A DNA stretch of 64,000 nucleotides from JABWCK01 sp043822385. Lineage in GTDB: Archaea > Micrarchaeota > Micrarchaeia > Norongarragalinales > Norongarragalinaceae. The notes beneath the pieces were generated by a model. That model saw nothing but the letters and a program-made list of their open reading frames with translations. It did no database searches and was not told where the DNA came from. The translations under genes and the position numbers were made by a program. Positions within the stretch are counted from its first letter, which is position 1. The number at the start of each line of letters is the position of its first letter. Of this stretch, positions 24,945 to 34,044 are shown in pieces. The stretch lies in assembly GCA_043822385.1 (NCBI GenBank), contig JBDRBT010000014.1, forward strand, positions 1 to 64,000. The letters are read 5' to 3'.

Positions 24945-26107
24945 TCACCTAACCTCTTGTAAACATGAATAACTGCGGTAGCACCACTACCGCCAACATT
25001 ATGACTCAACGCATACTTTGCGTCATCAACTTGCCTCTCGCCGCATTTTCCTTGCAGTTGCCACAAGCACTCTACTGCTTGTTTCACGCCAGTAGCACCA
25101 ACAGGGTGACCGCAAGCCTTCAAGCCACCGGAAGTATTTACTGAAATAGTTGAATTCAATTGAGTCTCACCGTCTTCAACAGCCTTTCCACCGAATCCTT
25201 TTTCAAAGAAACCCAAGTCTTCGATAGCCATTATTTCAGCAATAGTAAAACAATCATGAACTTCAGCTAAATTAATGTCTTTAATCTTAATGCGAGCTTG
25301 CTCGAAAGCTTGTTTCGCAGCTACTTTAGTTGCATTAATGCTAGTTAAACTCTTTCTGTTAGCTAAAGCAAGAGTATCACTCGCTTGGCTTGAAGCAATT
25401 ATTTCAACTGGAATCTCGCAATAATTTTTCGCTACATCACTGGAAGCTAGAATTAAGACCGCAGCACCGTCACTAATCGGTGAGCAATCAAATAATTTCA
25501 AGGGCGAAGCTACTTGAGGTGAATTCATTGCAATTTCTAAAGAAATCGCTTTCCTGAATTGAGCGTACTCGTTGTGAACAGCATTAGCATGATTTTTTAC
25601 AGCGCATAAAGCCATTTGTTCTTCGGTAGTACCGTACTCTTGCATGTGTCGTTTAGCCATTAATGCGTATAAAGCAGGAAACGTTGCTCCATTAAATAAT
25701 TCCCACTCTTGGTCTCCAGCTCCACCTAATGCTAAAGAAGCTTCTTCAGCACTAACTTCAGTCATTTTTTCTACTCCACCAACAGCAACCACGTCGTACA
25801 TTCCTGAAGCAACAGCTTGGTAACCCTGGCGTAAAGCAACTCCACCTGAAGCGCAAGCTGCTTCACAACGCGTTGAAGGCAAGGGATTCAAACCCAACTG
25901 GTCTGCAATTAAAGCACCAATATGTTCTTGACCAAGCAAACGCCCGGAAGCCATACACCCGCCGTAAATAGCTTGCAATTGTTTTCCTTCAACTCGTGCT
26001 TCCTTCAATGCGCGCGCTCCAGCTTCAGCAACCATTTCCCTAAAACTAACGCTCCAGTGCTCGCCGAAGTGCGTTAATCCGCCACCAATAATAGAAACAC
26101 TCCTCAT
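24941..26107 (-). CDS. Acetyl-CoA C-acetyltransferase (archaeal thiolase)
   Basis: A 388-residue thiolase that condenses two acetyl-CoA to acetoacetyl-CoA, the first step of the mevalonate pathway. The nucleophilic Cys lies in TRCEAACASGGVALRQG (about 79-95). The late motifs HDCFTIAEI (about 280), GGLKACGHPVGATGVKQ (about 332-348) and HNVGGSGATAVIHVY complete the active site. It belongs to the SCP2-like branch that forms a complex with HMG-CoA synthase in archaea. Its ATG shares a base with the HMG-CoA synthase stop (TAATG). Confidence 0.93.
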   Translation of the reverse strand: MRSVSIIGGGLTHFGEHWSVSFREMVAEAGARALKEARVEGKQLQAIYGGCMASGRLLGQEHIGALIADQLGLNPLPSTRCEAACASGGVALRQGYQAVASGMYDVVAVGGVEKMTEVSAEEASLALGGAGDQEWELFNGATFPALYALMAKRHMQEYGTTEEQMALCAVKNHANAVHNEYAQFRKAISLEIAMNSPQVASPLKLFDCSPISDGAAVLILASSDVAKNYCEIPVEIIASSQASDTLALANRKSLTSINATKVAAKQAFEQARIKIKDINLAEVHDCFTIAEIMAIEDLGFFEKGFGGKAVEDGETQLNSTISVNTSGGLKACGHPVGATGVKQAVECLWQLQGKCGERQVDDAKYALSHNVGGSGATAVIHVYKRLGE

Positions 26108-27147
26108 TACTCAACCGCCTTTAATTTCTTCATGTGTTTAATGTAAGAAGAATAATCGATATACTCTTTGTTAGCAATTAATTCCTTAACTGAAGGAATA
26201 GTTCTTTGTTTCTCGAGTTCTTTAGTTGCTTTTAAAGCAAAAGCATCACTTCCAGCACCAGAACCATAAGAAACCACTAGAATTTCGTCGCCAGCTTTTG
26301 CTTCATCTAACACTGCAGCCAAACCAAGCATTGAAGCACCGGAATACGTGTTCCCGATTAAAGGAGCAAGCAAGCCAGTCATTATTTTTTCTTTCTCAAT
26401 ACCAACTTTTTTAGCTAAAACTAAAGGAAACTTGCCGTTCGGCTGGTGCAAAACAACGAAATCAAAATCATTAACTTTCTTCTCGATTTTATTCAAAAGA
26501 CCGTTTAAAGCAGCTGAAACGTGTTTAAAGTAACCAGGCTCTGCAGTAAAACGACCAGTATGCGTTGGATAGCGAGCGTGTTGCCTCCTCCAAAAATCAG
26601 GAGTATCAGTAGTAACCGAGTAAGTAGCTTCAATATTAGCTATAATCTTGTCTTTACCAATCAAGAACGCCGCGCCGCCAGAACCAGCTGAAAATTCTAA
26701 AGCATCATTAGGCCTGCCTTGAGCAGTATCAGCACCCACAGCAAGTCCAACATCAATCATTCCCGAATCAACCATACCCATGCAAGCTTGAATTCCGGCA
26801 GTACCTGCTTTGCAAGCAAACTCTAAGTCAGCTGCAGTTAATTCAGGGGAAGCGCCAATAGCTTCAGCAACAATAGTGGCAGTTGGTTTTACTGCGTAAG
26901 GCTTGCTTTCGCTCCCAACGTAAATAGCTTGAATTCTTTGCGCGTCAATGTTGAAGGAATTAATTGCGTTTAACGAGGCTTCAACTGAAATAGTAGCTGA
27001 ATCCTCATCAAAAGCAGACACGGCTTTTTCTTTAATTCCTAAGCCTTTAGAAGTTTGCTCTGCATTCTTACCCCATACCCTAGCTATTTCCTCGACTTTA
27101 ATCCTGAAACGCGGAATAAACGCGCCGTAACCAATAATACCAGCCAT
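26107..27147 (-). CDS. Hydroxymethylglutaryl-CoA synthase
   Basis: A 346-residue enzyme joining acetoacetyl-CoA and acetyl-CoA to HMG-CoA. The catalytic Cys is in LEFACKAGTAG (about 107-117), the catalytic His in VVLHQPNGKFP (about 232-242), and the acidic residue region is FDEDSATI (about 46-53). The size and the N-terminus MAGIIGYGAFIPRFRI are those of archaeal enzymes. It is the first gene of the synthase-thiolase-DUF35 operon, with AAAGGG upstream of the ATG. Confidence 0.93.
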   Translation of the reverse strand: MAGIIGYGAFIPRFRIKVEEIARVWGKNAEQTSKGLGIKEKAVSAFDEDSATISVEASLNAINSFNIDAQRIQAIYVGSESKPYAVKPTATIVAEAIGASPELTAADLEFACKAGTAGIQACMGMVDSGMIDVGLAVGADTAQGRPNDALEFSAGSGGAAFLIGKDKIIANIEATYSVTTDTPDFWRRQHARYPTHTGRFTAEPGYFKHVSAALNGLLNKIEKKVNDFDFVVLHQPNGKFPLVLAKKVGIEKEKIMTGLLAPLIGNTYSGASMLGLAAVLDEAKAGDEILVVSYGSGAGSDAFALKATKELEKQRTIPSVKELIANKEYIDYSSYIKHMKKLKAVE

Positions 27148-27232
27148 AAAAATAACCCTTTAAAAAAACGAACTTAACTAACACTACCAACAATCGTTAA
27201 AAAACTTAACTAACATCGTTGTTTGACGGACG

Positions 27233-28174
27233 TTACAATCGCGCGGAGAGTTTTTCAATCATGTCTTTAGTCATTGACTGCAAGTCGTAGTCAGGCTTCC
27301 AACCCCATTCTTCTCGAGCAGCGCGGTCGTCAATAGAACTCGGCCACGAGTCAGCTATTGCTTGCCTGAAGTCAGGCTCGAAAGAAACTTTGAATTCCGG
27401 AATTTCTTTCTGAATAGCAGCAGTTATCTCAGTAGGAGAAAAACTCATTGCAGCTAAATTAAAGTCAGTCCTGTGTTTTAGTTTAGAAGAATCAGCTTCA
27501 GCTAAATCAATAATAGCCTTCAACGCATCAGGCATGTACATCATTGGCAACGTTGAATCTGAACGCAAAAAACACTTGTACGGCTCTTTTTTTACGGCGT
27601 AATAATAAATTTCTACAGCGTAATCCGTAGTACCGCCGCCTGGAGGCGCAACGTTACTAATAATACCTGGAAAACGCACTCCACGCACGTCAACACCGAA
27701 TTTCTTGTAATAGTAATTACCGAGTAATTCGCCGTGCACTTTAGAAATACCGTACATAGTGCTTGGCTTGAGAATGGTTTCGTTAGGAGTATTGTTTCTC
27801 GGAGTTTCAGGACCGAATACAGCTATTGAACTCGGAACCATTAATCTCTCTAATTTTTTTTCGCGAGCAACTTCGAGAACGTTGTAAAGAGAAGTGTTAT
27901 TCACGAAGTAAGCTAACTGCGGGTTTTTTTCTCCAACAGCAGACAAAATAGACGCTAAATGGTAAATAGTGTCAACCCCGTTTTCAGCAACGGATTTTTC
28001 AATTAATTCTTTTTTAGTAGTATCGATTACTTCACACGGTCCTGCAGCACTCCACTCGTTACTCACTTGCAAGCCTGAAGCAATCACGTTTTCCTTGCCG
28101 TACTTTTTTCGTAATTCGGGAACTAATTCAGAACCAATTTGACCAAAAGCGCCAGTAACTAAAATTTTCTTCAC
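27233..28174 (-). CDS. tdh: NAD-dependent L-threonine 3-dehydrogenase, short-chain epimerase type
   Basis: About 313 residues from GTG 28174 (TTG 28180 or 28192 are alternatives; GGGGTG lies 10 nt before the GTG). The NAD-binding motif is VTGAFGQIGSE (about 7-17) and the catalytic Tyr-Lys are in STMYGISK (about 140-147). The whole pattern (HLASILSAVGE; FPGIISNVAPPGGGTTDYAVEIYY) matches SDR-type threonine dehydrogenase rather than sugar epimerases. The product, 2-amino-3-ketobutyrate, is the substrate of the enzyme encoded divergently at 28314, which supports the call. Confidence 0.85.
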   Translation of the reverse strand: MKKILVTGAFGQIGSELVPELRKKYGKENVIASGLQVSNEWSAAGPCEVIDTTKKELIEKSVAENGVDTIYHLASILSAVGEKNPQLAYFVNNTSLYNVLEVAREKKLERLMVPSSIAVFGPETPRNNTPNETILKPSTMYGISKVHGELLGNYYYKKFGVDVRGVRFPGIISNVAPPGGGTTDYAVEIYYYAVKKEPYKCFLRSDSTLPMMYMPDALKAIIDLAEADSSKLKHRTDFNLAAMSFSPTEITAAIQKEIPEFKVSFEPDFRQAIADSWPSSIDDRAAREEWGWKPDYDLQSMTKDMIEKLSARL

Positions 28175-28313
28175 TTGCAAAATGCACCCCAAGAATTTCT
28201 TAACGCATAATTCGAATAATTAAGGATAAAAAACCAATTCCATTCGCCGATTGTCGTTGTTAGTGCGTTTAATAAATTTTTGAAACACAAATACAAAGCA
28301 AGGTGATTTTATT

Positions 28314-29504
28314 TTGAGAAACTCCGCGTCTTTCCTTAAAGAAGAATACGATTCACTAGTAGCACAAAGCTTGGATTGGAAAATAAAAAAACTCCAAGGC
28401 GCGTCTCAACCTCACTCTATAGTTGACGGAAAAAACGTGTTAATGCTTTGTTCAAATAATTACTTGAATTTATCTAACCACCCTAAATTAAAGGAAGCTG
28501 CAATCAAGGCAGTTGAAACTCACGGTGCAGGAAGCGGGAGTGTTCGAGCAATAGCTGGAACAATGGACTTGCACTTGCAACTAGAAAAAAAAATAGCTGA
28601 ATTCAAGCACGTTGAAGCCGCTCTTTATTATCAAACTGGTTTCGCAGCTAACGCAGGATTAATTCCGCAACTAATTGGTAAAGAAGACTTAGTAATAAGC
28701 GATTCATTGAATCACGGCTCTATTATTGACGGAGTACGGTTAACGAAGGCAGAGAGAGCGATTTACCAGCACTTGGACGTAGCTGATTTAGAAAGAGTTT
28801 TGAATGAGGCAGAAAAAAAACCAACTCCACCGCGAAGAATACTAATTATTACTGACGGAGTATTCTCAATGGATGGCGACATCGCGCCCTTAGACAAGAT
28901 TACTGCGTTAGCTGAAGAACACGGAGCAATGGTTTACGTTGATGACGCGCACGGCGACGGCGTTTTAGGAGAAAAAGGCCGCGGAATAGTTAACCACTTT
29001 CGTTTGGAAGGTAGAGTGCACGTGGAAATGGGTACTTTCTCTAAAGCGTTCGGAGTAGTTGGAGGAAGCATTGCGGGATCAAGTGACTTAGTTAATTTCG
29101 CGTTAAACAAATCCAGAACTTGGTTGTTGAGTGGTAGCGCGCCTTCAGCAACAACCGCAGCTTGCATTGCTGCTCTAGATGTTTTAGAAACAGAACCGGA
29201 ACACGTTCAAAAATTGTGGGAAAACACTCGTTACTTCAAGGAACAATTAAAGCAACTTGGTTTCGATACGGGAATTTCCGAGACGCCGATTACGCCTGTA
29301 ATGGTTGGCGAGAGCGCTAAAGCCAAGGAATTAAGCAACATGTTGTTCGAACTCGGTGTTTTTGCGTTACCAATCATTTTCCCAATGGTTGCTAAAGACA
29401 AAGCACGCATTCGCACAATGATGAATGCGGGACTCTCAAAGGAAGATTTGGATTTAGCGCTTAATGCTTTCGAAAAAGCCGGAAAACAACTAGAAATAAT
29501 CTAG
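28314..29504 (+). CDS. kbl: 2-amino-3-ketobutyrate CoA ligase (glycine C-acetyltransferase)
   Basis: A 396-residue PLP enzyme of the alpha-oxoamine synthase family, starting at TTG 28314 behind AGGTGAT. It cleaves 2-amino-3-ketobutyrate with CoA to glycine and acetyl-CoA. The PLP lysine is in MGTFSKAFGVVGG (about 235-247), and VDDAHGDGVLGEKGRG (about 211-226) carries the Asp and His that contact PLP. SNNYLNLSNHPKLKEAA is the usual N-terminal motif. Its partner threonine dehydrogenase is divergent, so threonine catabolism would supply acetyl-CoA beside the mevalonate genes. Confidence 0.9.
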   Translation: MRNSASFLKEEYDSLVAQSLDWKIKKLQGASQPHSIVDGKNVLMLCSNNYLNLSNHPKLKEAAIKAVETHGAGSGSVRAIAGTMDLHLQLEKKIAEFKHVEAALYYQTGFAANAGLIPQLIGKEDLVISDSLNHGSIIDGVRLTKAERAIYQHLDVADLERVLNEAEKKPTPPRRILIITDGVFSMDGDIAPLDKITALAEEHGAMVYVDDAHGDGVLGEKGRGIVNHFRLEGRVHVEMGTFSKAFGVVGGSIAGSSDLVNFALNKSRTWLLSGSAPSATTAACIAALDVLETEPEHVQKLWENTRYFKEQLKQLGFDTGISETPITPVMVGESAKAKELSNMLFELGVFALPIIFPMVAKDKARIRTMMNAGLSKEDLDLALNAFEKAGKQLEII

Positions 29505-29582
29505 CTAACCACTTTAACGGATGCAACAAAAAAGATAAATAACTAGAAAAAACACTTAAATCAAAGGCAAGGAGAGAAAAAA

Positions 29583-30704
29583 ATGTTGTTACCTAAAGCA
29601 AAACTAATGAACGCACAAAAAACTAAAACAATTAGAGAACAACACGAAAGCGGTGAAAAACTCATAAGCAGTTTGTCGTTAGGAACACAACTAAAGTATT
29701 ATCACTCAGTTAGGTTTCACGCGAAAAAGTGGGGTAAAGAGAACGGGATAAACATAAACAACTCAGAAGACCTGATAAGACTAAAAAGTAAAGACCCAGA
29801 ATTAGGCGAAAACGCAGAATTAATCCGGCTCAGACAATTCCGCGCGAATGAAGCGCTAGGAAAACTCGAGAAACAATTAACAGTACCACTAAAAAAAGCA
29901 AATATTATATACGAAGCTAATTTAGTCGCTCAACATGAAGATAAAGATAACGCGTTCCACGCTCAAGTTAATCATTTAAGCACGGAAGCTAGGGACTATA
30001 ACTGGGAACATAATGAAAAAGACGTGAGAAATTACGCATTGAAATTGCTTGCTAAAATACAACCAGAAAATGAAGAGCAGACTAGAGCACACGCTAACGC
30101 AATAAATGATTCGTTCTTACACAAAACTAATGCAGACGCAGCGTATACACCTACTTCGCGACTAATAGCTACTCAAGCAATCAACATACTGCTAAAACAA
30201 ATAAACACTAAACACGGAAAACAATATGCGGATCCACTGCTCACACGCATTTTTGAAGGGTATAAATCAAGCGTAAACAACGAAGACAAAGCAAAAGTAA
30301 AAAGCACGCAAACTAAAACAACCGTTTTAATGAAGAACTTCGTTAAAAACGCTAACTCTACGGAAATTAACAACATTCTGACTGCAATCAAAGAAAACGA
30401 TTATCGCTTCGGCGAATCAGAAAACTACGGTAAACCCTCGCATGAAAAAGTAGATTCTTTTCTTAAAGCACTAGGCGAAGCCAGTGGAAAACACGGCTTA
30501 AAAGAAGAGTTCAAACACTCCTTGTTTGCGTTATGGAGCAAAGGCGCGTTAGGCCACCCTAAAGAAATAGAAAGCGAACTAAGGTACATGAAATACCCTT
30601 CAGGAATTAAAGAAGAAATAACCGACGAAGAAGACAAAAAAATAGCTAAGGCTTTAATGCAAAAATACGGACCTAAAAAAACAATGAAAGGCCTAGAATT
30701 CTAA
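29583..30704 (+). CDS. Uncharacterised 373-residue helical protein
   Basis: ATG 29583 follows AAGGAGAG (7 nt spacing), so it is clearly expressed. The protein is nearly all helix, with charged N-terminal coiled-like stretches and a C-terminal block ending in KYGPKKTMKGLEF. It has no membrane segment, Cys motif or obvious catalytic signature. It lies between kbl and HMG-CoA reductase on the same strand but has about 58-78 bp on each side, so it is probably a separate unit. I do not recognise the family. Confidence 0.6.
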   Translation: MLLPKAKLMNAQKTKTIREQHESGEKLISSLSLGTQLKYYHSVRFHAKKWGKENGININNSEDLIRLKSKDPELGENAELIRLRQFRANEALGKLEKQLTVPLKKANIIYEANLVAQHEDKDNAFHAQVNHLSTEARDYNWEHNEKDVRNYALKLLAKIQPENEEQTRAHANAINDSFLHKTNADAAYTPTSRLIATQAINILLKQINTKHGKQYADPLLTRIFEGYKSSVNNEDKAKVKSTQTKTTVLMKNFVKNANSTEINNILTAIKENDYRFGESENYGKPSHEKVDSFLKALGEASGKHGLKEEFKHSLFALWSKGALGHPKEIESELRYMKYPSGIKEEITDEEDKKIAKALMQKYGPKKTMKGLEF

Positions 30705-30727
30705 CGTTCGTCAATCGACTATTTAGA

Positions 30728-30749
30728 AATCGCTTTAAATCCCGCGATT
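30728..30749. promoter_or_regulatory. Inverted repeat AATCGC-N10-GCGATT around the HMG-CoA reductase TATA box
   Basis: Perfect 6-bp arms (30728-30733 and 30744-30749) frame the TATA-like TTTAAAT at 30734-30740, which is 23 bp before the ATG. A factor bound here would block TBP, so this is a candidate repressor site for the isoprenoid genes. Functional role is inference. Confidence 0.4.
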
Positions 30750-30762
30750 AAAGAAGGTTTTA

Positions 30763-32043
30763 ATGACTAGCAAAATAAAGTGGAGCGAATTCTACAAAAA
30801 GACCTTGAGCGAACGCCTCGATTACTTGAAGGAAAACACTTCACTAGACAAAGAAGACTACACCGTTCTCGAGAAGTACGGGTCACTTGATTTTGATACT
30901 GCTAATAGAATGATTGAAAACGTAGTCGGCGTGCACGCATTGCCGTTAGGAATAGCAACTAACTTCAAGATTAATGGCAAAGAAATGCTTGTTCCAATGG
31001 TTATTGAGGAACCGTCAGTAGTAGCTGCAGCATCTAAAATAGCTGAATTAACTCTACCGGAAGGATTCACTGCTTCAAGCACTGAACCAATAATGATTGG
31101 GCAAATTCAATTAACTCACGCAAGCGAGGATGTAGTAAAAAAAATTCTTTCAGCTAAAGAAGAATTAATTACTCTAGCTAACTCTAAAGGCGACGTTATA
31201 ATCAAGCTAGGCGGCGGAGTCAAAGACTTGGAAGCTAAAACGTTCTCAACTAGCAGGGGGGAAATGGTTTGCATTTACTTGCACGTGGACGTTCGAGACG
31301 CAATGGGCGCTAATTTTGTTAATATGGCTTGCGAGACTCTAGCGCCTAAAATAGAAGAATTAACAGGCGGCACTGCAGTTTTACGAATCATTTCCAATTT
31401 AGCAACGAAACGCTTAGTAAAAGCAAAAGCAACGTTCTCTAAGAAAGCATTGGAAGAATCATTCAAAGGAAAACCATTCACTGGAGAAGAAATAATAGAA
31501 AAAATTCTTGATGCTCACGCGTTTGCTGAAGTAGATCCTTACCGCGCAGTAACCAGCAACAAGGGAATAATGAACGGCATTGACGCAGTAGTTATTGCTA
31601 CAGGTAATGATTGGAGAGCAGTTGAAGCTGGAGCGCATTCTTTCGCTTCCTTTTCAGGCCAGTACAAGCCCTTAACTAAATACTACAAAAACAAGGAAAG
31701 TAATTTGGTTGGGGAAATCGAATTACCAATGCAAGTTGGTTTGGTTGGGGGAGCAACGCGCACTCACCCTTTAGCTAAGATTGCTTTAAAAATGCTTGGC
31801 GTGAAAACAGCTAACGAATTAGGGGAAGTAATTGCTTGCGTTGGACTAGCGCAAAACGTGGCTGCGCTACGCGCTTTGAGTACTGAAGGAATTAGCCGCG
31901 GGCACATGCGTTTGCACGCTAACAACATTGCGGTTCTCGCAGGAGCAACCGGAGAACAAATTCAAATCATAGCGAAAAAACTGTATGAAGAAAAAAACGT
32001 TTCACTAAACCGCGCTAAAGAATTAATGAAGGAATTAAAGTAG
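30763..32043 (+). CDS. HMG-CoA reductase, class II (bacterial type)
   Basis: A 426-residue enzyme reducing HMG-CoA to mevalonate. The class II signature is clear: EEPSVVAAAS with catalytic Glu (about 87-96), DVRDAMGANFVNMACE (about 177-192), NKGIMNGIDAVVIATGNDWRAVEAG with the catalytic Lys and Asp (about 265-290), and RGHMRLHANNIAVLAG with the His (about 376-391). Most euryarchaea use class I enzymes, while class II occurs in bacteria and a few archaeal lineages such as Archaeoglobus and Thermoplasma, so transfer is likely in its history. It starts the gene string that continues with the mevalonate 3-kinase candidate. Confidence 0.92.
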   Translation: MTSKIKWSEFYKKTLSERLDYLKENTSLDKEDYTVLEKYGSLDFDTANRMIENVVGVHALPLGIATNFKINGKEMLVPMVIEEPSVVAAASKIAELTLPEGFTASSTEPIMIGQIQLTHASEDVVKKILSAKEELITLANSKGDVIIKLGGGVKDLEAKTFSTSRGEMVCIYLHVDVRDAMGANFVNMACETLAPKIEELTGGTAVLRIISNLATKRLVKAKATFSKKALEESFKGKPFTGEEIIEKILDAHAFAEVDPYRAVTSNKGIMNGIDAVVIATGNDWRAVEAGAHSFASFSGQYKPLTKYYKNKESNLVGEIELPMQVGLVGGATRTHPLAKIALKMLGVKTANELGEVIACVGLAQNVAALRALSTEGISRGHMRLHANNIAVLAGATGEQIQIIAKKLYEEKNVSLNRAKELMKELK

Positions 32044-32150
32044 CGTTCGCACATATTTTTAATATCTTGAGTTTGCTTCATCACTTACAGAAAAAAACAC
32101 AGGCTCATATCTCGAATAAAAAATATTTTAAAAAAAACAGGGGGTAAAAA

Positions 32151-33110
32151 ATGAAGAAAAAAGTTGTTTCAGTCGGGTTTCCCACCATCCCAATTATTTT
32201 CGTTGCTTCAGTTGACGACAAACGCGTTCCTTTGCACGACACAATGGGACTGGCAGTAACAGACTTAAATGAAGAAACGCGAAGCGAAACCACAATCACG
32301 GTACAACCCAAAGAAGAAGGCATAATTTTTCTTTTAGAAGGAAAACAAGTAGACCCCCGCAGAACAACCGACATAGAAAAAATAGCTAGATTATTCATGC
32401 AAACCGCGGGAAAAGACGTGGGCTTGAAAATGGAGTCAAACAACTACAAAATTTACTCTGGCTCAAGCGATTCAGGCGCTGCAGCGCTAGTAGTAGGCTT
32501 AAATGAGTTGTTTGAAACTAATTTCGACAAGCAAAAACTAGCTGAACTAGGAAACCAAATTTCAGAAAGCGCTATTCGAAGCGTTTACGGCGGGCTGAAC
32601 ATGTATGAAGTATCTACAGGCACGCCGCACGGTTTACAACTAGCTTCAGAAAAAGAGTTAAAGGACATAAGAATCTTCGCTATGGGTTTTGATTACGAAA
32701 CGCGCGTTTCAGCGCAGGAAATATTCGATATTTGCAAAGCCAGTCCTTACTGGCAAATGCGTTTAGAACGAGTGCCTTACTGGGTTAGCGAAGTTAAACA
32801 AGCTCTAGAAAAAAACGATTGGAAGCGGTTGTTCACTAAAGCTGAAGAAAACTGCGCCAACGCGCACTACTTAATAGAAAACGGGGGAAAACGCTGCAGG
32901 CGGAAAGAAATGATGAACGCAGTAATAGACGTGGAAGAAATTCGGTCAGCAGGATTGCCGGTTTACTGGACTGCTGGCGGGGGCCGCGTCATAAATTCGT
33001 TCAGCTGGGGGCCTCAAGCAGAACAAGTTTTAGCTGAATTAAAGAAACGCGGGCAAAAACCAACTGAATACAAAGTAGCTAGTGGTGCCAAAGTAATAGA
33101 GGTAAGTTAA
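32151..33110 (+). CDS. Mevalonate 3-kinase (decarboxylase-family GHMP kinase)
   Basis: A 319-residue member of the diphosphomevalonate decarboxylase family. The N-terminus (GFPTIPIIF...VPLHDTMGLAVTDLNEETRSETTI), the phosphate loop SGSSDSGAAA (103-112) and SESAIRSVYGGLNM (138-151) correspond, as I recall it, to Thermoplasma acidophilum mevalonate 3-kinase. In decarboxylases the catalytic Asp sits in an FDAGPN-type motif; here the position is Thr274 in WTAGGG, as in the kinase (Thr275 in T. acidophilum). It would phosphorylate mevalonate at O3. An annotation as plain decarboxylase would be wrong by this residue. The next gene starts in its TAATG stop. Confidence 0.75.
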   Translation: MKKKVVSVGFPTIPIIFVASVDDKRVPLHDTMGLAVTDLNEETRSETTITVQPKEEGIIFLLEGKQVDPRRTTDIEKIARLFMQTAGKDVGLKMESNNYKIYSGSSDSGAAALVVGLNELFETNFDKQKLAELGNQISESAIRSVYGGLNMYEVSTGTPHGLQLASEKELKDIRIFAMGFDYETRVSAQEIFDICKASPYWQMRLERVPYWVSEVKQALEKNDWKRLFTKAEENCANAHYLIENGGKRCRRKEMMNAVIDVEEIRSAGLPVYWTAGGGRVINSFSWGPQAEQVLAELKKRGQKPTEYKVASGAKVIEVS

Positions 33111-34039
33111 TGAGGGAAATAAAAATTCACAGCGTATTATGGGATTTCGGAGGACCAATACGAGATTCACGAATAGCTTTAAACGATGCGCACAACGCGT
33201 CGGTAGAAAAACTATTAGGCCGCAAACTCGATGAAAAAGAAAAATTCAAAGCAGACGACACGTGGAAAGTAATGGGGCTACCCAATTTTTCTCACGAAAG
33301 TGAAATGATTCCAGCGCTTTGGGCAATTAAAATAAAAGAAATAAAAGAAGGCGTAAAAGTACCGCCACTAACTCAAATACTTAAAATGGAAGACTCCGCC
33401 GGATTCATTAGAGAAATAATGAAGCGGTATAGTTTACTAGTAAAAGAAAAAAACGGCGAATACGAGAAAACTAAAAAATTAAAAAGAGAAATAGACCGGT
33501 GGGGCAAGGTATTCAAAGCCGCATTGCAAGACAAAGAAAAAGCGCCGGTAACAAATGGGACCAGGGAAGCTATGGAAATATTAACTAAATTAGGAATAAA
33601 ACAAGCAATAGTAACTAACGCTAGAGAAGACAGCGGAAAAGAATACATACAGACACACGTATTGCCTGCTGGCAACTGGCCGATAGTAGGCAGTGAAACA
33701 TTCAAAGAACTAAAAAAACCACACCCCTACCCGTTATTAGCGGGTTTACATCTTTTACACAAGAGAACCACGCCTCCAACACCCCGGGACGTTAAAGAAA
33801 ATGGAATAAACCTATTTAAAGAAATAAAAGAATTAACCGAAGGATCTGTTTACATTGGTGACACTCCTGACGACGTTAGAGCAGCAAACGAAGCAGGGTT
33901 TATTTCAGTCGTTATGACTGAAGGCATGGGCAACTTACGGCTCTTAAAAGCCGCCAAACCAGACTTAATAGTTAAGAATCCTGAGGAACTAGCAGAAATA
34001 CTAAAAAAAAATAACGGGAAACTAAGAATAAACAGGTGA
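33110..34039 (+). CDS. HAD-superfamily hydrolase 1 of the mevalonate cluster
   Basis: A 309-residue HAD protein translationally coupled to the upstream mevalonate 3-kinase (TAATG). The nucleophile motif is LWDFGGPIRDS with Asp12; the usual +2 Asp is Gly, as in several HAD phosphatases and dehalogenases with DFGG or DLGN motifs. Motif II is near IVTNAREDS (about 164-172), motif III Lys is in ELKKPHPYPL (about 201-210), and motif IV is VYIGDTPDDVRAA (about 247-259). A helical cap of about 110 residues lies between motifs I and II. The substrate is unknown; a phosphorylated isoprenoid intermediate is possible. Confidence 0.75.
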   Translation: MREIKIHSVLWDFGGPIRDSRIALNDAHNASVEKLLGRKLDEKEKFKADDTWKVMGLPNFSHESEMIPALWAIKIKEIKEGVKVPPLTQILKMEDSAGFIREIMKRYSLLVKEKNGEYEKTKKLKREIDRWGKVFKAALQDKEKAPVTNGTREAMEILTKLGIKQAIVTNAREDSGKEYIQTHVLPAGNWPIVGSETFKELKKPHPYPLLAGLHLLHKRTTPPTPRDVKENGINLFKEIKELTEGSVYIGDTPDDVRAANEAGFISVVMTEGMGNLRLLKAAKPDLIVKNPEELAEILKKNNGKLRINR

Positions 34040-34044
34040 CGAAA

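Noticed and set aside
27148..27232. Shared motif between the HMG-CoA synthase leader and the tdh/kbl gap (CGATTGT-like)
   Set aside because: The similarity is short and imperfect; chance resemblance is as likely.
32151..33110. Diphosphomevalonate decarboxylase annotation for the first GHMP gene
   Set aside because: The catalytic Asp is replaced by Thr274, as in mevalonate 3-kinase, so decarboxylation is unlikely.
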